A DNA stretch of 54,102 bases from Myxococcota bacterium (GTDB taxonomy: Bacteria; Myxococcota_C; UBA6777), in assembly GCA_963169055.1 (NCBI GenBank), contig CAUJFU010000412.1, positions 1-54,102 of the forward strand, in the 5' to 3' direction. Shown piece after piece: positions 17,335 through 24,828 of the stretch. Position 1 is the first letter of the stretch. Each line of letters opens with the position of its first letter. A program made the position numbers and the translations under genes. Under the pieces are notes generated by a model. The model was given only the letters and a program-made list of their open reading frames with translations. It had not been told where the DNA came from and searched no databases.

Positions 17335-19101
17335 TCACAACAAGTCCTCGATCAATTTGAGACTGCGCTGTTCGTTTTGGTTGGCTTGCCAGCGAAACTG
17401 GAGATCGACATACCCTTGCTTTTTGAGTTTGATAAAAGCGTGTTTTCCCAACGGGATTCTCGCAGTATAGGGGGTTGTGCCTTTGAGTTCACCGTTGACA
17501 AAGACTTGAGCGCCGTTGGGCTGGCTCACGAGACGGATGGTGCGGATCTCCGTTTTGGGGATTGCACGGATCGTCGGAGCATTTCGGGGGAGAATCCGCT
17601 GTTCGGGTTGAGAGCGTTGTTCGGGTTGAGAATTTTGGCGTTTGGCAACGGAAACACGGCGTTTGCGCCGTCGTGTCGGACGACGCTTTTTGCGGATGCG
17701 CCGACGATTCGAGGATTTTTTCACTTCATTGTTGTCTTCGTCGTCGCTGTTTTTGGGTTCTTGGGTGGGTGCGTTTGCGGGTGTTTGGGGTTCGGTCGTG
17801 CGCGTTTGCGTTACTTGGAGAGAAGAAGGCGCGGGAGGGCGAGGTTGCGGGGCGATCGGCGATGTGGGTTGAGCAGTTTGAACGAGGCTGGTTTTGGGAA
17901 GCTGCGATGGATGGGGAGGGAGCGCAAAGAGGCCGATCAGAAGGGCTAGAAGCAAACCGATACCCACCCCGCTCCAAAGAGGCCAGCGATTTTTGGGGGG
18001 CGAAGCCGGCACAGCAGGAAGATCGGTCATCGAAGCAAGATCTTCGGGAGAGAGCTTTTGCCCCAAGATCTGAGAGGCCGTACTATTCGCTGTTTCAGCA
18101 ACTTCGCTTGCGCTGACACCCGTCATCAGGGTCAGGAGATTTGTGGAGGTCGCGGTGAGGTTTTCGTTCCATGTGGTTTCTTGATCGTCGGGCTGGATGC
18201 CTGCATCGCGCATGACACGATCGAGATCGTCGTAGAACTCGCTTGCGGATGCGTAACGCTCGGAAGGCCGCTTGGCTAGGGCACGATCGACGACAGATTG
18301 TAATAACGGAGGATATTCGCGTTTGGGATTGAGCTCGATCAGCGTGGGTGGAGGAGTGTCGATCTGTTGGCGCAAGATCTCTTTGGGATCTTTGGTTTGG
18401 AAGAGTCTTCGGCCTGTAAGAAGTTCGACAAGGATGACCCCGCAAGCGTAGATATCGGCCCGATGATCGACGAGGCGTTCTTGTCCGGCGGCTTGTTCGG
18501 GGGACATGTAATAAGGTGTGCCGATCGCAAGGCCGCTGCTTTGAGCGCTTTGGCCGACGATCTTGGCGATCCCAAAATCCACGATCTTGACGATGGTACG
18601 GCCTCTTCCGCCTTTGGTCATCATCAAGTTTTCGGGCTTCATGTCGCGGTGAACCACCCCCCGACCATGCGCGAGTTCGAGCGCATCAAGCAACTGCGAA
18701 AACAACGCAAAGACTTGACCTGCGGGAAGAACACGCTTTTTCCGCCAATAACGATGCAGCGTAGAGCCTTCGATCCACTCCATCACAAGGTAAAAACCGA
18801 TGCCTTCGATCTCACCAAAGTCAACAACTTGGACAACATTCTCGTGGCGCAATCCCGCAAGGACCATCGCTTCGTGACGAAAGCGTTCGACAAACTGGAC
18901 GTCCGCAGAAAAACGTGGATGAAGGACTTTGACTGCAAAAGGGTTTCCAAGCTCGACGTGCTCGGCGCGATAGACATCGCCAAAACCCCCTCCACCGATG
19001 CGGTTGACCAACTGGTAGTTCCCTACGCGCTGTCCAAGCAAAGAAGCCCCAAGACCTGCACCGACTTGGGGAGCCAAAAGGTGGGGAGAATGGTCACTCA
19101 T
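17335..19101 (-). CDS. membrane Ser/Thr protein kinase with C-terminal PEGA domain
   Basis: The Hanks-type kinase domain is at about 29-300: Gly loop GGGGFGDVY (36-44), Lys58, HRDMKPEN (151-158, catalytic Asp153), DFG (175-177) and GTPYYMSPEQ. All catalytic residues are present. A membrane helix lies at 374-394. A periplasmic region follows with a Pro/Thr-rich stretch and a Lys/Arg-rich stretch (about 455-490), then a PEGA domain (about 515-560; QPNGAQVFVNGELKGTTPY) that probably binds envelope material. An in-frame TTG reaches 19137, but the ATG at 19099-19101 fits the family better; GGAG sits upstream with a long spacer. The kinase may act on FHA proteins such as the sigma-54 activator at 6327 (inference). 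Confidence 0.93.
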   Translation of the reverse strand: MSDHSPHLLAPQVGAGLGASLLGQRVGNYQLVNRIGGGGFGDVYRAEHVELGNPFAVKVLHPRFSADVQFVERFRHEAMVLAGLRHENVVQVVDFGEIEGIGFYLVMEWIEGSTLHRYWRKKRVLPAGQVFALFSQLLDALELAHGRGVVHRDMKPENLMMTKGGRGRTIVKIVDFGIAKIVGQSAQSSGLAIGTPYYMSPEQAAGQERLVDHRADIYACGVILVELLTGRRLFQTKDPKEILRQQIDTPPPTLIELNPKREYPPLLQSVVDRALAKRPSERYASASEFYDDLDRVMRDAGIQPDDQETTWNENLTATSTNLLTLMTGVSASEVAETANSTASQILGQKLSPEDLASMTDLPAVPASPPKNRWPLWSGVGIGLLLALLIGLFALPPHPSQLPKTSLVQTAQPTSPIAPQPRPPAPSSLQVTQTRTTEPQTPANAPTQEPKNSDDEDNNEVKKSSNRRRIRKKRRPTRRRKRRVSVAKRQNSQPEQRSQPEQRILPRNAPTIRAIPKTEIRTIRLVSQPNGAQVFVNGELKGTTPYTARIPLGKHAFIKLKKQGYVDLQFRWQANQNEQRSLKLIEDLL

Positions 19102-19479
19102 GGAAAAAAACATCTCCAACGCGAAAGAGAAAAACAATCAAACGCTATGATAAGCGCCTTTGCGGGGCTTCGCAACTTCTTGAAGGGGCGCGACTTGCCC
19201 GTTGCAGTGTTTGGGCGGTAGGTCGGGCAAATCGCACGATGCAAAGCCATCACACGAAAAAAACCAGAACAGCCACGGGCAGCACAGGCCTTTGCTCGGA
19301 GGTTTGGCCTCACCGCACAACTATGTTATAGAGATAACGGCATCAAGGTGTTTTCGATCCGATTTGAGATGGTGCATTGTTGGGGTGCCGTACCGTGAAA
19401 GCCGTGTAACCAAGCATATTTCGGCTGCTTTTGCAAGCCTTTTTTCTTTGCAAAAGAATAAAGCCAAGAGAGGAAAACC
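19102..19479. other. divergent intergenic region, no gene
   Basis: Lies between the kinase (minus) and the membrane methyltransferase-like gene (plus), so it should hold promoters for both. The only structure I see is a short inverted repeat GTTAT-AGAG-ATAAC at about 19325-19338, which could be an operator. Confidence 0.35.
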
Positions 19480-22098
19480 GTGGAGATCTCGTCAAAAATG
19501 CCGATCGAACGCTTCGGATGGCGCGCAAGTATCGGAGTGGGCGCTTTTTCTTGTGGCGTCTTGCTTTACGAACTGTGTTTAACGCGTGTACTTTCGGTGG
19601 TGTTCTATTATCACACCGCCTTCCTTGCCCTATCCTTGGCGATGTTGGGGTTGGGAGCGGGTGCGGTGTGGGTGTATTTGCGCGATGCAGCGCAATCGAT
19701 CGAATCGACAACAGGAGCGAGACCAGAATCTCCGACGAAGGATCTGTTTTCTGTGCGGGCTTGGTTGTTGGGAGCGGCATGGGGGATGGCGTTGATGCCG
19801 ATCCTTTTAGGTTGGCTGCGTTTTTCGACAGATCTGTTGGAGTCTCCATTTCAGCCACAATTTTTGCTGATCTTTTCGATGGTTGCACTGGCTGCACTGA
19901 TCCCATTTGTGTGCTGTGGAGTCGTCTTGTCGCGGTGGTTCGTGGTGTATCGAAGGGATGTGCCGCGTTTGTACGGTTGGGATCTTGCGGGGGCTGCGCT
20001 TGGGGCGTTGCTTTTGGTGCCTTGGATGGGCTGGCTGGGTGGCCCGACGGGATTGTTGGGTTGCGCGGCTTTAATGGTGGCAGTTCATTGGTGGATGTTT
20101 GCCGAACAAGAAGGCTTGTTATGGCGATGGGTTGCCACCTCGGGAATCGGCGGCTTGCTGGTTTTTCAAGGACTCTTCGCGATCTGGACGATCCAAATCG
20201 ACTTTAGCCCCGACGCCAAAGAGCGCAGAATACTTTACAAGAAATGGAATGCCTTCTCCCGTGTGGTGTTGCTCCCGCCTCAATCTTGGGATCGAGCAAT
20301 CTCCGATCAACAGCGAGATGCTTGGCAAGGCCGCCTTCCCGAACAACGAGAGGCGTTGATCGATATTAACGCTTACGCGCCGTATCTGGCGTTTGATGGT
20401 GATCTGCGGAAGGTTCGTTATCTCGGAGAATTGGTATCGAACGCGGCCTATCACCTTTTACCACAAGGCCAGCGCGTTGTCGTACTCGGCCCGGGGGGAG
20501 GCAAAGATATCTTGGGGGCCTTGTTGTTTGCACCCAAGAAAGTGACCGGGATCGAGCTGAATCCGATCTTGATCCACGACATCCTCAAACATCGTCTACG
20601 CAAGTTTTCAGGAAACTTGATCGAACATCCAAAAGTCCGATGGATCGTGGGAGAAGGGCGTTCTGAGCTAGAACGTCTTCACGAGACGTTTGACGTGATC
20701 GTTGCAAACTCTGTCGTGACGTGGGCTGCCCATAGTTCGGGGGGAATGAACCTCGCAGAACACAGTTTGTACACCCGCGAAGCCTGCGGGCTGTACATGG
20801 ATCGATTGAGTGATCAGGGCATCTTGTCTGTTTCGTTGTGGGATCTCGGCCATCATGCGCTGATCTTGCGATGGATTCGAACTTGCGAACAAGCCGCCAA
20901 ACAACGCGGCATCGCTTCGCTTGCCGATCACACGATCGTATTGAGCAACGCATGGTCCCCCAAAGCCATGTTCTCAACGGTGCTGATCAGCAAATCTCCA
21001 TTTTCACCCGAACAGCGGCTCGCAGCCAAAAGTTTCGCAGAGCAGTACGGCTTTGTGGCCTCTTATCTTCCGCCCGAAGCCCCCGAACCCACCGAGCCTT
21101 GCCCTCCCCCAACAAGCACTTCTCAGCCCACAAGCAAGCTCGCCACAACCGTTGCATCCGACACAAAGACCGCTCCTCCCCGACGGATGGAAGGCAACGA
21201 AAAAGAAGAACAAGAAGCGTATCAACGAAAGCGCACGGAGCGCCAAGCCAGCGAACGCAAGCTACAAGCCCTGTACGAACGATACTTTCGCGATAGCGAT
21301 GCGATGGTTCATACCTTTCCCGGGGCGATCAACGCAGCGACCGATGATCGCCCCTTCTTTTTGTACACGGCTCGCCTTCGAGATCTATTTGGTGGGGATT
21401 CAAGCCGATGGCTCGGAGAAAATGCAGCCATCGTCAGCCTAGGGATCAGTTTACTGGTCGTCAGCTTGTTGTTGATGGTGATGATCTTTGGGCCGCTGTG
21501 GTGGAGTTCTCGCCACGCCATCCACACGCTGCCTTGGGGGGCCTTGGCGTTTTTTCTATGCCTCGGTTTGGGCTTTATGTTTCTCGAAGTTCCGATTTTA
21601 CAACGGCTCTCACTTTTTCTCGGACACCCAACCTACGCGCTTACGGTGGGATTGTCTTCGTTGCTGCTTTGGAGTGGACTTGGCAGCCTATGGATCGGGC
21701 GATGGAAAGAACCGACTGATCTTTTGCGTTGGATGCAGATCTTTTGGGGGGCGTTGCTGCTGATCTTGGTCATCGTGGGGATCGGATTAGATCCTCTGTT
21801 GCAAACGGCGATGGGATGGCCGCTTTGGGGCCGAATCACGTTGGCCTTTGCGCTCTTGGGAGTATGTGGTTTTGGCATGGGAATGCCTTTGCCTGCGGGG
21901 ATGTCTTTGTTGGCAGCGCGGATGCCTCACGCCGTCCCGTGGGCGTGGGGATTGAACGGTGCAGCGGGCGTTGTGGCATCCGTCAGCATCTTGTGGGTCG
22001 CCGCAGAATGGGGCTTTTCCATCGCGTTTGTGATGGCTTGGTTCTGCTACCTTTTCGCAGCCTATCTGTTTTGGCGGATGGTGCGCACACTTCCCTAA
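19480..22098 (+). CDS. polytopic membrane protein with embedded spermidine-synthase-like methyltransferase fold
   Basis: An 872-residue three-part protein: about seven membrane helices (about 15-225), a soluble Rossmann domain of the spermidine-synthase type (about 300-510), and about six to seven further helices (about 645-865). The Rossmann part shows GPGGGKD (motif I) and GIELNP (acidic ribose-binding residue). A charged, Pro-rich insert (about 530-600) leads to TDDRPFF, a conserved motif of these membrane-fused proteins. The family is widespread and annotated as spermidine synthase or MFS fusion, but aminopropyl transfer is not established for it. The start is GTG at 19480 with AGAGGA five bases upstream. 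The last bases are tandemly duplicated. A link to the graspetide genes 255 bases downstream is possible but unproved. Confidence 0.83.
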   Translation: MEISSKMPIERFGWRASIGVGAFSCGVLLYELCLTRVLSVVFYYHTAFLALSLAMLGLGAGAVWVYLRDAAQSIESTTGARPESPTKDLFSVRAWLLGAAWGMALMPILLGWLRFSTDLLESPFQPQFLLIFSMVALAALIPFVCCGVVLSRWFVVYRRDVPRLYGWDLAGAALGALLLVPWMGWLGGPTGLLGCAALMVAVHWWMFAEQEGLLWRWVATSGIGGLLVFQGLFAIWTIQIDFSPDAKERRILYKKWNAFSRVVLLPPQSWDRAISDQQRDAWQGRLPEQREALIDINAYAPYLAFDGDLRKVRYLGELVSNAAYHLLPQGQRVVVLGPGGGKDILGALLFAPKKVTGIELNPILIHDILKHRLRKFSGNLIEHPKVRWIVGEGRSELERLHETFDVIVANSVVTWAAHSSGGMNLAEHSLYTREACGLYMDRLSDQGILSVSLWDLGHHALILRWIRTCEQAAKQRGIASLADHTIVLSNAWSPKAMFSTVLISKSPFSPEQRLAAKSFAEQYGFVASYLPPEAPEPTEPCPPPTSTSQPTSKLATTVASDTKTAPPRRMEGNEKEEQEAYQRKRTERQASERKLQALYERYFRDSDAMVHTFPGAINAATDDRPFFLYTARLRDLFGGDSSRWLGENAAIVSLGISLLVVSLLLMVMIFGPLWWSSRHAIHTLPWGALAFFLCLGLGFMFLEVPILQRLSLFLGHPTYALTVGLSSLLLWSGLGSLWIGRWKEPTDLLRWMQIFWGALLLILVIVGIGLDPLLQTAMGWPLWGRITLAFALLGVCGFGMGMPLPAGMSLLAARMPHAVPWAWGLNGAAGVVASVSILWVAAEWGFSIAFVMAWFCYLFAAYLFWRMVRTLP

Positions 22099-22157
22099 AC
22101 GCCAAAAAGCCTCCTCCTACCGCACTTCCCTAAACGCCCAATCGCCTCCTTCTACCG
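22088..22157. repeat. 35-bp tandem duplication at the end of a gene
   Basis: Two copies starting at 22088 and 22123, with a few mismatches. Each contains CACTTCCCTAAACGCC, so the stop codon TAA (22096-22098) and flanking bases are duplicated downstream of the real end of the gene. Confidence 0.85.
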
Positions 22158-22352
22158 CACAGATCGCGGCCAAAGCCTTGGCGAAAAAACATGGATAAAG
22201 CATCGCTCTTGCGCGTCAACCTGTCTCGAAAGCAACCTTTGGGCAAGTCCGCCCGATAACTGTGAACGATATCACACCAGATCGCCCACATCGCGCAAAT
22301 GCCGATGAACACGACGCAGATGTGGCCCTTCTACCTTGATGGAGAACGAACG

Positions 22353-23513
22353 ATGAAGATCGAACGCAAGCCACCCCAACCCCCGCAACCTACTCCCAGT
22401 AAAACCCCCGCAGCCAAGCCACCCACCGCCCAACCCGCCGAACAAAAAAGCGCGTTCCAAAGCAACGACCATCGCGCACAACAACGCGACAACCTGCTTG
22501 GAACCCAAAAACAACCGACCCAACAACCTTTCTTCGAGCGTTTTCTTGAAGATCAAAATCGCCTCCCCAAACCCGGTGGCGAGATGACCACCATGCGTTA
22601 TCCTTCCGATAACGAAAGCGGTGAAGCTCAGCCCGGAAAACCCGGTGGTGGAGAGATGACCACCATGCGTTATCCTTCTGACAACGAAGGTGCAGAAACT
22701 CCCGTGAAACCCGGCGGAAACGAAGTCACCACCAAACGCTATCCTTCTGATTCGGAAGGCATGGAAACTCCCGTGAAACCCGGCGGAAACGAAGTCACCA
22801 CCAAACGCTACCCTTCTGATTCGGAAGGCATGGAAACCCCTGTCAAACCCGGCGGTGGTGAGATGACCACCATGCGTTATCCCTCCGACAACGAAGGCAG
22901 CGAAGTTCAGCCCGGAAACCCCGGTGGTGGCGGCATGACCACCATGCGTTATCCCTCTGACAACGAAGGCAGCGAAGTTCAGCCCGGAAACCCCGGTGGT
23001 GGCGGTATGACCACTATGCGTTATCCTTCCGACAACGAAGGTGCAGAAACACCAATCCAATCGGGTGGACCGGGACGTGAAGCCGTGACGATGGCCTATC
23101 CCTCCGATGCAGAAGGCTCAGAAACTCCCATTAAGCCCGGTGGACCGGGACGCGAAGCCGTGACAATGGCCTACCCCTCCGATGCAGAAGGCTCAGAAAC
23201 TCCCATCAAGCCGGGTGGGCCGGGACGCGAAGCCGTGACGATGGCCTACCCCTCCGATGCAGAAGGTGCAGAAACTCCCGTGAAGCCGGGTGGTGGCGAG
23301 ATGACCACCATGCGTTATCCTTCCGACAACGAAGGCAACGAAGTTCAGCCCGGAAACCCCGGTGGTGGCGAGATGACCACCATGCGTTATCCTTCCGATA
23401 ACGAAGGTAGCGAAACGACGGAAAACACGGGTGCTACGGGCGGTGCGAAGCAGAAAAAAGCTCTTCCAGCGTGGGAGCTGTTGGCGCAGCTCGCAAGCAA
23501 AGATAAATCGTGA
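22353..23513 (+). CDS. multi-core graspetide (microviridin-like) precursor peptide with twelve cores
   Basis: A 386-residue precursor. The leader (1-72) is Pro/Gln-rich and holds PFFERFLE at 59-66, matching the PFFARFLE motif that microviridin ligases bind. Twelve units of 22-25 residues follow (about 73-357), each linked by a Pro-Gly-Gly-type spacer and containing TTMRYPSDNE (seven units), TTKRYPSDSE (two) or VTMAYPSDAE (three). The known microviridin core is T-x-K-Y-P-S-D-W-E-(E/D). Thr, Ser, Asp and the first Glu, which form the two ester rings, are invariant. The lactam Lys is Arg or Ala, and its acid partner is Gly or Ser. A Glu three positions after the first is invariant. A 30-residue tail ends the chain. 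The ATG at 22353 has GGAG eight bases upstream. The ligase gene follows 47 bases later. The product is probably a chain of bicyclic protease-inhibitor-like units; activity is inference. Confidence 0.9.
   Translation: MKIERKPPQPPQPTPSKTPAAKPPTAQPAEQKSAFQSNDHRAQQRDNLLGTQKQPTQQPFFERFLEDQNRLPKPGGEMTTMRYPSDNESGEAQPGKPGGGEMTTMRYPSDNEGAETPVKPGGNEVTTKRYPSDSEGMETPVKPGGNEVTTKRYPSDSEGMETPVKPGGGEMTTMRYPSDNEGSEVQPGNPGGGGMTTMRYPSDNEGSEVQPGNPGGGGMTTMRYPSDNEGAETPIQSGGPGREAVTMAYPSDAEGSETPIKPGGPGREAVTMAYPSDAEGSETPIKPGGPGREAVTMAYPSDAEGAETPVKPGGGEMTTMRYPSDNEGNEVQPGNPGGGEMTTMRYPSDNEGSETTENTGATGGAKQKKALPAWELLAQLASKDKS
22569..23427 (+). repeat. twelve tandem in-frame core repeats of the graspetide precursor
   Basis: Twelve units of roughly 66-75 bp, each encoding one YPSD-containing core. 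Units 3 and 4 are identical in protein, and units 8-10 are nearly so, showing recent duplication of single units and small blocks. Synonymous differences between copies (for example TATCCTTCC, TATCCCTCC, TACCCCTCC) show that the protein sequence is being kept. Confidence 0.93.
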
Positions 23514-23560
23514 TCCATCGGGGATGATCGGAGTGGATCGAAGTTGGAGGGGAGAACGCT

Positions 23561-24559
23561 TTGTCGAAACCGCAAGTTCTTTTGATCACCCACACAAAAG
23601 ACAACCAAAGTATCCCGATGGTCGAAGAAGCGATCCGACGGCGCGGAGGGGAGGCGATCCGTCTTGATACGGATCGCTATCCGTTAGACGTGAAGATCAA
23701 CACCCGTTACGAAAATAGCGGTTGGGCGCAACGGCTGAAAACACCGAACGGAGACATCGATTTAACCGAGTTGACGGCGGTGTGGTATCGGCGTTTCTAT
23801 GCAGGTCACGGTCTGCCCGAAACACTCGGAGATTTGTACGATCCTTCGATTCAAGAGTCACGACGGACGTTATGGGGGAGCATTGCCTCTTTGTCGTGCT
23901 TCCAACTCGATCCGCTGTCAAGCGTGCGCCGCGCCGATCACAAAGAAGTCCAAACCCGAAAAGCCATCGAATTGGGGCTGGATATCCCTCGAACCTTATT
24001 CACCAACGATCCTGACGAAGCACGCGCATTTATCGAATCCATCGATGGACCCGTGATCACCAAGATGCAACATCCGTTTGCCGTATACCGCCAAGGTATC
24101 GAGAATGTGGTGTTTACAACACGCATCCGTCCCGATGATCTAAGCGCTTTAGAAGGATTGCGTTTTTGCCCGATGATCTTCCAAGAAGAGATCGTCAAGA
24201 CGTTGGATGTGCGCGTCACGATCGTGGGCAAACAGATCTTTTCTGCGGCGGTCGATGCACAAACCAAAGCAGAAACGCAAGTGGACTGGCGGCGCGATGG
24301 CGTCGGGCTGATCCGCTCTTGGAAACCGTACACCTTGCCCGAAGATATCCCCCCCAAGCTCCTTGCGCTGCAAAATTTTTTGGGGCTGAATTATGGAGCC
24401 ATCGACTTTGTTGTTTCTCCTGAGGGTCGCCACGCCTTCCTTGAGGTGAACGCAGTGGGTGAGTTCTTTTGGCTTGTTGACACCCCCGGCCTTCCTATCC
24501 CTGACGCGCTCGCCGACACGCTCTTAGGCCGCGTCGAGCGTATCCCCGCCGTTGTTTAA
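23561..24559 (+). CDS. graspetide-forming ATP-grasp ligase (MvdD/MdnC-like)
   Basis: ATP-grasp enzyme that joins side chains of a precursor peptide through ester bonds after activating Asp or Glu with ATP. The 332-residue sequence follows the MvdC/MvdD family from end to end: LLITHTKDNQSIP (7-19), RLDTDRYP (34-41), AVWYRR (73-78), IRRADHK-like SVRRADHK (121-128), IPRTLFTN (142-149), ITKM (166-169), RFCPMIFQEE (201-210), DVRVTIVG (216-223), LNYGAIDF (276-283) and the metal-binding LEVN (294-297) followed by GEFFWL. The start is TTG (23561-23563) behind GGAGGGGAG. The absence of a second (MdnB-like, lactam-forming) ligase matches the loss of Lys in the cores. No MdnD acetyltransferase or transporter is nearby. 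Confidence 0.92.
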   Translation: MSKPQVLLITHTKDNQSIPMVEEAIRRRGGEAIRLDTDRYPLDVKINTRYENSGWAQRLKTPNGDIDLTELTAVWYRRFYAGHGLPETLGDLYDPSIQESRRTLWGSIASLSCFQLDPLSSVRRADHKEVQTRKAIELGLDIPRTLFTNDPDEARAFIESIDGPVITKMQHPFAVYRQGIENVVFTTRIRPDDLSALEGLRFCPMIFQEEIVKTLDVRVTIVGKQIFSAAVDAQTKAETQVDWRRDGVGLIRSWKPYTLPEDIPPKLLALQNFLGLNYGAIDFVVSPEGRHAFLEVNAVGEFFWLVDTPGLPIPDALADTLLGRVERIPAVV

Positions 24560-24828
24560 GTCCGATCGAACTTCTCTCCCTTAACTTCTCTTTAAGTCTT
24601 TTGCCCCCACCTAAACCACACCGAGCATGGCGTATGTTGGCCGATTTGTGGCGTGCGGCCCCACACCCCGCAAGGGAGCTTTGGCCCCTTGACCTCGTAT
24701 TATCGGGGTGTTCCGACGATTTTCAAACCAACGAAGAATCTGCTTGGAGTACCGCGAACACGAGCGTTTTTGTCAACGAGTTTCGCTTCTGTTTTCAAGC
24801 AAGTCTTCTTTTTTGTTCGGAGGCTCCA

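Noticed and set aside
22272-23060. Repetitive open frame on the minus strand opposite the graspetide precursor
   Set aside because: Repeats only because the plus-strand cores repeat; no leader, ribosome site or known motif.
22569-23427. Possible CRISPR-like repeat array
   Set aside because: Units are contiguous, in frame, vary mostly at synonymous positions and encode a known core motif; there are no unique spacers.
23561-24559. RimK or glutathione-synthetase-like ligase
   Set aside because: The family motifs and length follow MvdC/MvdD from end to end, and the adjacent gene encodes a matching precursor.
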